From Gonatopus flavifemur (Eukaryota; Arthropoda; Insecta; Hymenoptera; Dryinidae), in the NCBI GenBank assembly GCA_018340375.1, contig JAFFJZ010000009.1, positions 12,540,501 through 12,604,500 of the forward strand: a DNA stretch of 64,000 nt. The letters are read 5' to 3'. The translations under genes and the position numbers were made by a program. The notes beneath the pieces are model-generated. The model saw only the letters and a program-made list of their open reading frames with translations. It searched no databases and was not told the DNA's origin. This document shows, in pieces, positions 9,550-22,082 of this stretch (position 1 is its first letter; every line of letters begins with the position of its first letter).

Positions 9550-10740
9550 GGAAAGGGCTGATTGTCTGGACTGTAGAGGTGTGTAATTTTTCACGACAAA
9601 CGCTCTGCGATATGTATGAAAATTCACCGTATCAAATGTTCGATATTTGCACCGTTGACCTGTTGGCATCACCTAATTCGTCTCTGAAAATGTGGTTCCA
9701 ACGACGAAAGCACATCACGTGGAATTGTTCGGCAGACAGTTCGTATTCGGCGTTTCATGTCATCTCTGGTCGTTGGTGGTCTCCCATAAACTACATCTTC
9801 GATGTAATCCCATGAGTTAAAATCCAAAGGGGTAAGATCCGGAGACCTAGCCGGCCAGGCAATTTATCCACCGTGACCAATCCATCTGTGTGGGTAAGAT
9901 GTGTTCAAGAAATTTCTGACAATTGCAGCGTTATGAGGTGGTGCCCCATCATGTTCCGTGTGTAAAGATCAACATCTTTCAACATCCCTGGTAATTTGTC
10001 CCGAATCAATCCCAGATCATTTTCCTTCCTAACAGTATGTTGGAAGAAGTAAGGACCAATGATCTGACCATTCAAAATCCCATACCACACATTCAGAGTC
10101 CAGCGATGTAGATTGTCAACCTGTCGATGCCATCTGAGATTTTCAATTGACCAATAATGACAATTATGTCTGTTCATAACACCGTTACTGCGAAATGTTG
10201 TCTCATCACTAAACATCACGTAATCGGAAAAACCAGGCGGTTGCTCCGAGGCCCATTGACCGAATTCAGCCCTACGTCTGAGTTCATCTCCACTTGATGC
10301 TTGCACCAATGTGATGTGGTAAGGATGATATTCACCAGATCTTAGTATGCGGTGTGTTGTTGATCTTGGGATACCTAATTGGTGATGGATTCCTCTGGTA
10401 CTAACGTGAGGATTCAGGTACACCATTCCTAAATCGGCTACTGAGCGTGCATTCATACGATTCCCATCATAACGCCTTCTGACTCTTGGGATATTCATTC
10501 TTCTAACTCGTCTTCCTATTGAGCGGATCGCCTGAAGTGAAGGCTGGCGTCTATTTGGATACCTCTCTCCATACAATCTTGATGCTGCAGCGTAATTACG
10601 TCAACATTCTCCTAGTATCAGGAGAACATCAAGTATTTCACCCCAGGGATAATCGATGGTATTGAGACCTTCACAACACTGATCAAAGATTTTCTTCAAG
10701 TTTGAATCGTAAATCGGGAGGAATTTATGAATGAATGAGG
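9550..10740 (-). pseudogene. DD41D transposase, broken by stops and frameshift
   Basis: Open part 9905-10576 (223 residues) matches the middle of the transposase (FSDETTF, first aspartate). The remaining motifs HDGAPPHN and SPDLTPLDF are found downstream in another minus-strand frame (9830-9960), separated by 41 residues, so the same DD41D spacing applies. A TGA interrupts the N-terminal helix region near 10600 and another stop lies before SPDL. Inactive. Confidence 0.85.
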
Positions 10741-10854
10741 GATATTAAACATTCCGTTTCACTTATGTTTGTAAACAATGCTCTAGTATAAACTTTCCTG
10801 TTCATGATAAACAAAAGTATTGTTGTGGCCTTGTGTTTGGCAACAATCCACAGT

Positions 10855-11005
10855 AACGGTACTACGAACAGACATAATTGTCAATATTGGTCGATGGGAA
10901 TCCCAGCTAGGTCTCCGGATCTTACCACTTTGGATTTTTACTTATGGGGTTTCATCAAATTCCCAGGGCCACAAAGATGTGCAAGATCCGATCGCTCAAC
11001 CTCCT
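10855..11005 (+). pseudogene. Inverted fragment of the same transposase
   Basis: The plus strand encodes NRHNCQYWS joined directly to PARSPDLTTLDFYLWGF, two motifs that are about 130 residues apart in the full protein. It is thus an inverted, internally deleted copy of the 3' half of the gene, continuous with the right arm. Confidence 0.75.
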
Positions 11006-11415
11006 CGTGGTGCACATTTGGTAACTCTAATGGCGACGGTAATCCTCAGAAGGTGGAAAAAAAACACTGGAGAGTTGAATGTCGTTTTACACAAAAAGCA
11101 ATACGAGTGTTTCATAAAACCCATTTTTCATCGATTAGAGCGCTATCTGTGCGGAATTCGGTAAAGTGATTCGGACAAAAGTTTCTTGTCTTTCAACGTC
11201 AAATCTGAATCTGCAGTCGAAAAGAGGGGATTTCATTTGAGAAACAAAACTTGACCTCTGAATGACCTTGAAGTTGAGATCCGAGGCCATAGTCAAGGTC
11301 ACCATCACATGTCTCCCTCGGACTCTCACAACTTTTGTGGGAAACATTTTCCTCCAAAACTCCTCGTTTTTGAGTTATTCCGATATAAAAAATAAAATGG
11401 GACACCCTGTATATA

Positions 11416-13446
11416 CAGGGTGGGGCATTTAAAGTGTCGCGGGCGTTTATTCCAAAAATAAAATGAGATACGAGAAAATTTTTCCACCAAAAATTGTAGA
11501 GTATCGAGGGGGACATCCGATGGTGGCCTTGGCTTTGACCTCAAATCTCATCTTCAAGGGCATTCTGAGGTCAACTCTTGTTTTTTGAATAGCATCTCAT
11601 ATTTTCTACTGCAGATTTGGATTCTAAGTCAAAAACCAGGAAACTTTTGTCTGAACCATTTTCCTGAAATCCGCAAAGATGGCGCTCTAATCGATATTGT
11701 TCCATACTGCATCTGACATTAGAATAACTCGAAAACGAAGGGTCTTGGAGGAGAATGTTTCGGACAAAAGTTGTCTGATTCCAAGGGGGACCCCTTGAAC
11801 TGGAACGGAGGTGATGGGGTATAACAGACAAAACACAACACATTTCAATCGTCTACATCACTTGGATAATTTTAATGCAGTAGATGCTCAAAATGATGGC
11901 CTTCAACTTCAATACACATTTCAAAACGTTTTACAAAAGATTGTTGAACTCGTGCTGAGATATCTTCATCGATGCTCGCGCATGCATTGATGATTCGTTG
12001 ACGCATATTCTCAGGTGTAGTCAGTGCTTGTTGATAAACTGTATCTTTTATGTATCCCCATAAAAAAAAATCTGGAGAAGTAAGATCCGGAGAACGGGCA
12101 GGCCAATGAACTGGTCCACGACGTTCTATCCATCGTCCAGGATAATCTCTGTCCAATATTTCTCGAGCTGTGACTGCATAATGGGATGGACAACCATCGT
12201 GTCGATACCACATATTCAATCGTTCCTGAATAGGTATGTCTTCAAGTAATGTTGGAAGTACTTGATCTAGGAAATGTCTGTACTTCTCTCCATTTAGCGT
12301 ATCTGCAATGAAGTGCGGTCCAATTACTCGAGATCGAAAAATACCACACCAAACATTCACAGCCCATTGTCTTTGATGCTCTACTTGACGTAACTATCTT
12401 GGATTTTCTGTCGCCCAGTAATGCATATTATGTCGATTTACTTGACCATGATTGGTGAACGTCGACTCATCAGAAAATAATATGTTGATGAAGTTGTTAT
12501 TGTGCATTTGCGCTAGACCCCATCGACAAAACTGTACACGATTTTCGAAATCATCACCGTGAAGGTCTTGATGCAAACAAACGGATACGGATGGAATTTG
12601 TGACGTTTCAGTATTCGAAGAACACTTCTTCGAGAAATTCCCGAATGGAGTTCAATTTCACGAGAGCTCACGTGTGGATTATTGGCTACTGCAGCTAGTA
12701 CATTAACTTCCGCATTTTCTCCGCTAACAGTTCTCATTCGATGTCGTTTTTCCCTTGTAACACTTCCCGTTTCTGAGAATAATTTTGTAATGCGTTGAAA
12801 ATACCTAATGGATGGCGTTGTTCTTTCAGGAAATCGTTCTGCATACAAGTCATATGCTTGTCTGGGGTTCTTATGCACTTCACCGTAAATGTAGATCATA
12901 TCGATCTTTTCAGAAACCGTGTATCGGATATCCATGATTTTCAATTTGTCATAAACCAAGTAATAATCAAATGTAACTGACAAACTGACTTTCAAAATCG
13001 TGAATTTTCACTGAACCCCGTCGTTTGTTTACATCGCGTGAGCTCTGAATGGTGGTAAAGTAGACGATTGAAATGTGTTGTGTATTGACAACTTCTGTAC
13101 GAAACATTCTCTTGCAAGACCCTTCGTTTTCGAGTTATTCGAATGTCAGATTCAAAAGGGAACAATATCGATTAGACCGCCATTTTTGCGGATTTTAGGA
13201 GAATGGTTCAGACAAAAGTTCCTTGGTTTTTGACCTAGAATCCAAATCTGCAGTAAAAAATATGAGATGCTATTTAAAAAACAAGAGTTGATCTCAGAAT
13301 GCCCTTGAAGATGAGATTTGAGGTCAAAGCCAAGGCCACCATCGGATGTCCCCCTCGGTACCCTACAACTTTTGTCCGAAAAATTTTCTCGTATCTCACT
13401 TTATTTTTGGAAAAAACGCCCGCGACACTTTAAATGCCCCACCCTG
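11416..13446 (-). mobile_element. DD41D (rosa-like) element, copy 2, decayed
   Basis: 2031 bp, flanked by TA at 11414-11415 and 13447-13448, ends CAGGGTGGGGCATTTAAAG. Nearly identical to 7057-9088 throughout, including the long inverted ends. Confidence 0.93.
11872..12935 (-). pseudogene. DD41D transposase of copy 2, one frameshift and one nonsense codon
   Basis: Compared with the intact copy, one base is missing near 12581 (AAACGGATACGG instead of AAATGTGATACGG) and a tryptophan codon has become TAG near 12396. Otherwise the two proteins differ by only a few residues, so inactivation is recent. Confidence 0.9.
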
Positions 13447-13480
13447 TATATTCGTGTTTGTGTATAGGAGATTATATATA

Positions 13481-15225
13481 CAGGGTGATTCGAAATTCCC
13501 GCACTCTTTTTTGGGAGTAGATTCCTGATGAGATTCTAAAACGATTTGTCCTTTTGCACAATGCTCTCCGACGCATAATTTCCGAGATATAATTAATTAA
13601 AGTTGACTAATTATGAGGTGGATCCATCGGTCATTCAGGAGCGTCATAACAGAACAAGAGAGGAAGGTGCTTGCAGAGGGCGCTCATACGATCAGCTAAT
13701 CGGTATAATCGATACGATTTACCAACATACAAATTGGTGAATTTCCTATGTAGGACGATTGAATCCATCGACACTGTGAAAAATTGATTATTGTCATGAA
13801 TTCTTATCACGATATGCTGTAGGTGAAAGTTGTAATTTCAGTAATGATTTTTATTACGCAGACAAATGTAAAATAGTGTTATTTCGTAGGGATAGGGATT
13901 CAAGTGGGAGAAAAAAGTATAACTACTCGTTTTCAATCAGAATTTTCATGTAAAAAAGAAAACATGAGAATTTTCATTCATCCGATACCCAATTTGAACG
14001 GTTTGATTAGTAAGTTTAACACAAGAGATTGGATTCCGAATCCTGTATTCTGATTGGTCGAGAATCAATGTATGTTAGATCAATCCTCGGCCGTTTCAAA
14101 TGATTCTTCTGAAGAATGTGTTTTCGACTTATCCCAACCACAACATTGAACAATGATGAATTCATTCGAATTCACCCTTTTTACATCATTCGCTGATTAT
14201 AAAGGGTTCATCGAACGTTAATAAAGGACGGATTTGGTTAATCTTCAAAGACAATTCTTTTTCCATTTGAAATAACAATATGCTCTTTGAAGTCATATGT
14301 GCTTCAAATGAAACTGTTTCGAGCTGTCACCTGATTGGTTGATTCGTATCACGAATGGTTGATTTAAGCCAAACAAACCGTATGTGATTACAATGTCAAT
14401 CAAGTGCAATGATTGGGTCGTATATGATGTCACACCTTGTATTTTCGTCAAAATTGATGGATTCTGCAAGTTGAAGTAAGTTATTAACGTTCGATAAACC
14501 CTTTATAATCATCGAATGATGTAAAAAGGGTGAATTCGAATGAATTCATCATTGTTCAATGTTGTGGTTGGGATAAGTCGAAAACACATTCTTCAGAAGA
14601 ATCATTTGAAACGGCCGAGGATTGATCTAACATACATTGATTCTCGACCAATCAGAATACAGGATTCGGAATCCAATCTCTTGTGTTAAACTTACTAATC
14701 AAACCGTTCAAATTGGGTATCGGATGAATGAAAATTCTCATGTTTTCTGTTTTACATGAAAATTCTGATTGAAAACGAGTAGTTATACTTTTTTCTCCCA
14801 CTTGAATCCCTATCCCTACGAAATAACACTATTTTACATTTGTCTGCGTAATAAAAATCATTACTGAAATTACAACTTTCACCTACAGCATATCGTGATT
14901 AGAATTCATGACAATAATCAATTTTCCCACAGTGTCGACGAATTCAATCGTTCTACATAGAAAATTTACCAATTTGTATGTTGGTAAATGGTATCGATTA
15001 TACCGATCAGCTGATCGTATGAGCGCCCTCTGCAAGCACCTTCCTCTCTTGTTCTGTTATGACGCTCCTGGATGACCGATGGATCCACCTCATAATTAGT
15101 CAACTCTAATTAATTATACCTCGGAAATTATGCGTCGGAGAGCATTATGCAAAAGGACAAATCGTTTTAGAATTCCATCAGGAATCTACTCCCAAAAAAG
15201 AGTGCGGGAATTTTGAATCACCCTG
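13481..15225. mobile_element. Fold-back element with 744-bp arms
   Basis: 1745 bp flanked by TA (13479-13480 and 15226-15227). Arms 13481-14224 and 14481-15225 are near-perfect reverse complements around a 256-bp centre. Ends are CAGGGTGATTC; there is no coding sequence. The terminal CAGGGTG and TA target match the three elements to its left, suggesting mobilisation by a Tc1/mariner-type transposase. Transcription would give a long double-stranded RNA. Confidence 0.92.

Positions 15226-15262
<37 letters not shown>
15226..15262. repeat. (TA)n microsatellite
   Basis: About 18 TA units, beginning with the TA duplicated by the fold-back element. Confidence 0.8.
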
Positions 15263-15264
<2 letters not shown>

Positions 15265-15828
15265 GTATAAGAGTATATGTTTATAATCATTCATATGTAT
15301 ATGTGTTTTCTTATTCGATATGAAGTGTTCGACGAAAAGGCAATTCGTCACATGCGTCATAATGTATGCATATATATTGTCGCTCTTACACAAAGTCTTC
15401 TCTCACAAAGATCCTTTGAGCGATCTTCCCTCTTCTGCATCCCGTTACAACTTCTTCCTGTTGGACTTAGACCCTGCCCTGCATGTACGTTGGGATCCGC
15501 GGTATGTAATGGAATGTACGGTAGTAAGGGAGGATGATGTACAAGATCACCCTACTTTCCTTTCATATGAACGACTTGGAACTATAACATACTTCAAGAG
15601 GAAAAAAATTGAAAAAGGCACTCGACGTCTATGGTGGTTTCCAAGTATATATGTATACATGTTCAGATTGTGAGTATGAAATTGGGCATCAGCGAGTGTA
15701 GAGCTTTTCGTGGTAAAAGGAGAATGGAAACAGAAGGCTTGTGGATGCTGATATCGATTCAAGAGATGACGTTATAAGTGATTTGGAAGGAGGGATATTA
15801 CATGCTTCCTTCAACACTTTTCACACCA
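15263..15828. other. Unassigned stretch between mobile elements
   Basis: Two overlapping plus-strand frames (15277-15537 and 15320-15673) are open, but neither has recognisable motifs, splice support or a promoter. I do not call a gene. Confidence 0.3.
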
Positions 15829-16540
15829 GGGACAAAATTTCTCAAGCGTACCAGCTGGAAAAATTTTACCTCCTCAATCTTTCTGAAATTTCACTGAAAT
15901 GTAGTACTAGTTAGTGACTTTTAATCCTATGAAGGATTTTGCTCCGCTCCCTCTGGTTATCAGACTACAGGGGTCGAAAATTCACAAATTTCATTTAATC
16001 AGCTCTTTTGAAGATATAATTCCTTAAATTACATTTTTTTATAAAATTATTTTCGATATTGTTTTTTGTAGCTTTCTTCTGTTCTTTACAATGGCGTAAT
16101 CTGTTTTCGTGAGAAAGAATTTTTTTCAACAAATTCAGCGAGTTTCAAGTTATTTTTGCATTTTTTTTCAATTTTGATAATTTGGGAAATTTTTTAAGTT
16201 AGCTCATCTGAAAGCTGGATTCTTCAGCTTTGAAATCGTGTAGGAGAAATGATCAGCAAGGAATTTTATCTGGCATTCACAACGGTTTGAAGCACGCGTG
16301 TCGCATATTCCTATTATCTCCTGATACGGTTCGTCATACCGTTGACGCGGAATACAAGTGAAACGAACTGTTTCTCAATGAAATATGATTTTCTCATCAT
16401 ACCAATGATTTCATACAATTTTACCGTACCATTATATTATCAAACTTGATCAATAACAGCTTTTGAAATTATGAAACATAATCATGAATAAATACACATA
16501 ATATAATAAATATGGAATAATTCTGCTCGAAGCAATAAAT

Positions 16541-18309
16541 TTAGCGCAATTTCTTATTCGTATCAATTTTTCTTTTTATTTTCATCTTCGGGAAAACATC
16601 TACATTCAATGATGACGGAAATACTCGTAAATGCGAAGTCATGTTCGAAGTTGGAATGAAACAATGATATTTGAGCGTTCCTGGGATTGTTTTTGCAGTT
16701 TCGAAGCGAGTTTTGAGCTTTTTAGCAGTGATTTCATGATTTTTCTTGGAACTGAAAAAAACAACAGTATCTGATAGATTTCTCTTTGCCCATTCGTAAA
16801 GCGCATCAGGATTCAAAATTTGCTGCTTAGACCTCGCTTGAAGACTCGCTCGAGCTGCCAGTCGTTTCAGATTACCACCGATACCGTCACAAGGCCCTTT
16901 TCCATGAGCGGTTGCATGGTAATGCCATTCAACTGCTATTCCAAAATCTTTGTAATGATACAAAAGATTTTTGAAATGATATCTATTCTTGAAGTGCTGA
17001 GATGCTCCATCCGTAAAATAGAAAATTTTTCTTGGTTGAAAATGCTCTTTCGAATACGCTATTATGATTTCTTGGAATTCGTACACAGTGATCGTATCGT
17101 GATTCAAATTATCCGATGGAATCTTGGAGCAATGCTCCGATTACTGAGTCCGTTTCCTCGTTTGTAATGAATGACAGTGGGGGAAATTGTCGTTTGGTCG
17201 TTGTCCCAGTGGAAACCCTGTGCAGCATTCTGGGCTACAAACGCATAATTTTCCGCGAAATCGCATCAAACTAAAAATTCTCTTTCTTGTGAATAATCCT
17301 TCAAATTCATCAGAAAAGATGACTCCTGTTTCGCAACGAATGAATGTAATTTGAGTTTCGAAAGGCAACGAGAAAGTTTTTCTGAACAATCTTCTGCATC
17401 TGCAACTTCAGTACGCAAAGTGCTACGATCAGTCTGTTGCCAAATTTGATATTCGAGTTTTTCGATGCAATTGTCTTCGAAAACTGTTTGTGAAAAATTC
17501 TGGAAACCCTCTTTGCCAGGACATAATGAACATTCATCGAGATAACATTCGGCACATGGATTCTGACAGAAAAACATTTGGAGAGCATCGTGATGAGTGG
17601 TGATTGGATTATTCGTACCGAATGTTAATTTTTGGATATCTATCGCATCAAGCATTGAATTGACATTCTCGTGATGGATACAAACGCATACAGTATGCGT
17701 TCCACTAGCACCAGCGAGTACGCAATTGCGAGGTTTAAGCTGCGAGAATGTAGAGAGACTGACCGGAACAGTAGAATTCTGATCTTCGAAAGCAAAATAT
17801 AATTCTGAAAGATTGCACAGAATCAATCTCTTTGGTACGTACTCTCGTGATCCGTCTTCTTTTTCAACTGAAACAAAATCTTTCATGCCCGGCATTATAC
17901 GACTATTTTGGTCATCATTATAGAAACTTATGATTTTGTTTTTTATTTCAAAAGCTAAAGCATGACCCTTTCTTGGAGATGATGACGTTAAAATACAATT
18001 TTCTTTCACCAGTTCGATAGCTTTCCTAACTTGGCGTTCAGAAGTCTTAAACTCGTCAGCAAGTCTCTTCCGACCCCAGGATTTCGGCGCAAGCGTGAGG
18101 AGTAATACTCTTCCCGAAGCACTCGAGGAAGTTTTATATTTCTGCTCAATTTGATCAAGAACTTCCATAGCCGATTGATGTTCCTCAATATTACAATCTC
18201 TTGGTTTCTTCTCTAATGGCTGGTAATCATCGTCATTACCATGTTCATCAATACCATCATCATCGTCATCCTGAATTATGTGAAACTTATCGTAGTGATT
18301 AGTTGTCAT
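16541..18309 (-). pseudogene. DDE-like transposase with in-frame stop and frameshift
   Basis: The N-terminal part (18309-17266) has an acidic start, then a helix-turn-helix-like segment (WGRKRLADEF...ERQVRKAIEL) and a Cys-rich patch (CAECYLDECSLC). The frame then meets TGA at about 17266-17268 but continues past it with DFAENY, the likely first catalytic aspartate. A frameshift near 17110 leads to the last segment (17107-16541) with FTDGASQHFKN and HGKGPCDGIGG...KR, which hold the second acidic residue and a conserved glycine-rich loop. An acceptor (CATAATTCAG) near 18275 suggests it was spliced to the upstream zinc exon. Not functional as read. Confidence 0.7.
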
Positions 18310-18404
18310 TCACATGAATGTATTGTTCATTTTCATTGGTGTACAAATTGTGTTCTTAGCAATTGAAAATATGATATCAATACCTCGAGTGAAACATGAC
18401 CGAA

Positions 18405-18617
18405 TTAATCATCTTGTGCATCAATTGGAGGGTTCTCTCCAGAACAAGCAGCAGCTTCTTTTCTACATAACCCACACACTTTTCCATCGGGGAGGATACT
18501 GGCGAACTTTTTTTGTAGATTCGGAGAAATAGTTCTCAAATCTCTTGATTTGAATTTGTGATGGATTTTGTGAAAAGGGTTACAACAACGATCAACGAAA
18601 CTTTGAGTTGCAGACAT
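18405..18617 (-). CDS. N-terminal zinc-binding exon of the long-TIR transposon
   Basis: Begins with ATG at 18617. It has RCCNPF and VCGLCRKE, a CC...CxxC arrangement preceding the transposase. A diverged inverted copy of its second half lies at about 18950-19060 on the plus strand (VCRLCRKEA), next to the right TIR. No good donor is found before its stop, so the copy may be dead. Confidence 0.55.
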   Translation of the reverse strand: MSATQSFVDRCCNPFHKIHHKFKSRDLRTISPNLQKKFASILPDGKVCGLCRKEAAACSGENPPIDAQDD

Positions 18618-19760
18618 TTTTGAGAATCAAGAAATGTTGTGTCAATAATGCTGTATTTCATCTATTAATTGAAATACCTACAAACAAACACAATCACACA
18701 GTTGGAAACGAAGAAATTGATTTTCATCACGAATTGCGAATCATATTTAGAATTGAAACAATTTTACTTACAATTGAAGATCGTATCATGCGATGCGATT
18801 TTCCGTGTCACATCAAGTTGTATGAAGTCTGCGTATAAACAAGGAAAAACAAATGAACATCGTCGATATGTTTGATGTATCGAAGATGTTTACAGAATTT
18901 CAATTGTTCATCGAATTGAGAAAAATTGATCACAAATTCAAATGAATAGATTTGAGAACTTTTTTTCCGAGTCTACAACAAAAGTTTCCCAACATTCTTC
19001 CCGATGCAGGAGTGTGTAGGTTATGCAGGAAAGAAGCCAGTGTATTTTCTAGAGAGCATAATTATTCCATATTAATTATATTATGTATATTTATTCATTA
19101 TTACGTTCCATGATTTCAAAAGCTGTTATTGATACAATTTGATAATATAATGGTACGATAACATTGTATGGAATCATTGGCATGATTAAAAAATCATATT
19201 TCATTGAAAAACAGCACGTTTCACATCAATTCCACGTCAACGGTATGACGAAGCGTATCAGAACGTAGCTGATATATAGGAATATGCGACATGCGCGCTT
19301 CACACCGTTGCGAATGCCAGATAAAATTTTCTTCCCATAATTTCTTCTACACGATTCTGAAGTTGAAGAATCCAGCTTCCAGATGAGCTAACTTAAAAAA
19401 TTTTCAAAATTGTCGAAATTGAAGAAAAATGAAAAAATAACTTGAACCTCGCTAAATTTGTTGGAGAAAAATTTTTCTCACAAAAACAGATTACGCCATT
19501 GTGGGGAACAGAAAAAAGCTACGGAACACGATATCGAAAATAATTTTATAAAAAAATGGTTTTAAGAAATTTCATCTCCAAAAGAGCTGATCAAACGAAA
19601 TCTGTGAATTTTTGATCCCTGTAGTTTAATAACCAGAGGTACCAGAGCAAAATCCTTCATAGGGTTAAAAGTCACTAACTAGTACTACATTTCAGTGAAA
19701 TTTCAGAAAGATTGTGGAGGTAAAAATTTTTGAGGTGGTACGCTTGAGAAATTTTGCCCC

Positions 19761-20984
19761 ACCCATGGGTGGATTTTTGGTTCGGTCTATTGTTCCTAAC
19801 TTGCGTTCCTTGAGGAGAATTCAACAACTCTTCACACTCTAAAAATTCTCACTGTGATTCTCACTTGAAAAATCGACTGAATTCCCAGTTTTTCCCCTAT
19901 ATCAGTACTTGTTTCCGGTTCTCACTCCCATTTGAAACAGAGCTATTTTCAGTTACATCTTGAAATAAGCTGATATTCAGGATGAAGATGAGTTGTACCC
20001 TGTAGATTTTTTATTCCTTTTGAATATTCGATCAAATATAGCCCTGATAAAAATGTTAAACCATGGTTTTGTGGTGAAAATTCAGTGTCGAACACATTCA
20101 AACGTATAGAAACTCATCAAAATCGAATACGTTTCCAAGTGGCAGTTTTATTAGGGGGTGAATTCGCCGAACAAACTCTTCACTGAAGAGACATGATTTG
20201 ATAATCGATAGTTATTTCCATTAATCACTGAAAAGTGACTGACGGTGGTGAAATTATATTCATTTGGCGAAAAGTTCGTTCGGTGAATGCATTCCCCCCT
20301 GTAATGTACTGTTGCAAAGAATTCATTAAATCTTTTAAAAATGCACTGTTATAATATATAATCCCCAGTTCAAATCCACATCAACGCCGTATCAAAATCA
20401 CGCAGAACTATGTAAGACACTTATCTCGCCAGAGAATTTGCATGTTTTCTGTCAAAGCAAAATTAATGACGCTGCATCAAGTTGCCAACGGGAGAAATGA
20501 CGCTAACTGTGTACGGAGTAATTGAAGCTCAAATCCCAATAAGCACTGAAGCAAATAGTTGATACACTAAAACATCACTGTCCTTGCAGTGAGTATTCCA
20601 ATCACTGAATGGAACAGTAAAACTCCTGACTATTCAGGAACTCATCGGTATGCATGATATACCAAGCACGGAGTGCCATATGCATCCACTGTCGTGCACT
20701 GTTGTAACCATATTTTCCGGAATATTTGAGTAATCCAATTGGAAGTTGGATAGTTCTTCATTTCATGCAATACTGATTGATAATCCGTGGGGTTGCTGTG
20801 TGTCTGTCTGTGTGCCTGTGTGTTTGTCTATGTTAAGGATATCTCGTGACCAAATGGACCGAATTGGCTGAAATTTATACGGAATCTTCTTCAAATGCTT
20901 CCCCAGAGTCCGTTTAATTTTTATTGCAATCGAACAAGTCCTTCTATTTTATTATTATCCACTATCTATTGCTCTGGCTCACAT
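19761..20984. other. Non-coding stretch with one short inverted-repeat element and a GT-rich run
   Basis: 20153-20300 is a 148-bp MITE-like unit with ends AGGGGG and CCCCCT and internal pairing of GTGAATTCGCCGAAC with GTTCGGTGAATGCATTC. 20796-20836 is a TGTG/TCTG-rich run. No gene seen. Confidence 0.5.
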
Positions 20985-21687
20985 GAATGGATTTTCATAA
21001 GACATCGGTTCTAGAGGTTTTCCAAAGTGTTGAATCCGAATCTGAAGTAAAAAATCTAATTCAAGACGGTGAACGTGAATTTATTCATTTTCGCATTTAT
21101 GTACAGATTCATATGAGACATCGGTTCTAGAGGGTTTCGAAGGTGCTGAAACCGATTCTGAAGTAACAACTCCAAAACACGATGACGAATCCAAGATGAC
21201 GGACGTGAGTGTAGTATTCCCGCATTTATGGATAGATTCATATGAAACATGGGTTCCAGGGGTTTGGAAGGGTACTAATTCCGAATCTGGAGTAAAGACT
21301 CGAATTCAAGATGGTGAACGTGAATTCAGTTATTCTCGTGTTTATGGAAGAATTTTTATGAAACATGAGTTCTTGGGGTTTTGAAGGCGAGGATTCTAAA
21401 TCTGACGTCAAAAGTGAATTCAAGATGGCGTACCCAATATGGTGGCCGTCAATTTAGTCGTTTTGGCATTCATGGACAAAGTTTCATGAAATATGGGTTC
21501 TACGGGTCTTTGCGGATGCACAATTCGAATCTGACGTCCAAAAATGAATTCAAGATGGTGAACCCAATATGGCAGACATGAATTCAATCGTTTTGGCGTT
21601 CATGAGCATATTTTTATGAAACACGGATTCTAGAGATTTTCAGAGATGTAGAACACGAATCTGCAATCAGAAAATGAATCCAAGATG
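20985..21687 (+). repeat. Tandem repeat, about six units of about 125 bp (family E)
   Basis: Each unit runs ATGAAACA[T/C]GGGTTCTAG, then a GAATC[C/T]GAATCTGA block, then AATTCAAGATGG, then a T-rich part with CATTTATGGA. Units diverge by perhaps 20-30 percent. The same units reappear at 46224-46494, 57307-57476 and 57859-57915, which shows they were one block before later insertions. Confidence 0.75.
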
Positions 21688-22082
21688 CACTGTGAAAAGA
21701 AACTGGAAATTTACTGTGCACCTGGACTGGAAATTTCCAGTGTTAGTACTGGAATATGGATATTCCAGTACATGGACAGAGATTTTGCTGGTACGGGACT
21801 GAAAATTTACCAAGCATAACTTAAAATTCAGTCTTTGTACTGGGATTTTGAAGTTTGAGATTGTGTACTGAAATTTTGCCATGATTTCGCGGAAATTCTA
21901 CTGGCTCGTACTACAATTCTACACGGAAAAAAGAAAACACCACTGGTTACTGTGAATGAGAGCGATCGGTTGAAAAACAAATGAAAACACGCTTGGATAA
22001 TGAGGATTAGCGCGATCACTGTGATGGGTATTGTAATGAAATTCGTCAGTGCTGGCTGGACAGTAATGAGAACTGAGGAACG

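Larger units (their letters stand above)
9105..11409 (-). mobile_element. Rearranged DD41D element with about 430-bp inverted arms that include coding sequence
   Basis: Flanked by TA at 9103-9104 and 11410-11411; termini CAGGGTGTCTCATTTTAATTT and the complement. The inverted arms (about 9105-9545 and 10970-11409) are longer than in the neighbours and include the transposase C-terminal coding region. The right arm therefore carries a second, inverted tail of the gene. It lies only 16 bp from copy 1 and 6 bp from copy 2 of the related family. Confidence 0.85.
15829..19760 (-). mobile_element. DNA transposon with TIRs of about 700 bp and a broken two-part transposase
   Basis: Inverted ends 15829-16521 and about 19060-19760 both begin GGG[A/G]CAAAATTTCTC and stay alignable for roughly 700 bp. 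Inside, the minus strand encodes a zinc-binding N-terminal exon (18405-18617) and DDE-like segments (16541-18309). The superfamily name is not certain; the set of motifs is one I associate with repeated uncharacterised proteins of aphids, wasps and Hydra. Confidence 0.75.

Noticed and set aside
15277..15673. Two overlapping plus-strand frames as a gene
   Set aside because: No motifs, no splice or promoter support, and the two frames compete for the same bases.
16820..17167. Plus-strand frame of 115 residues
   Set aside because: Antisense shadow of the transposase with clear DDE-like motifs on the minus strand.
20985..21690. Repeated protein-coding domain
   Set aside because: The repeat units contain stops and differ in length; the short frames do not keep one phase.
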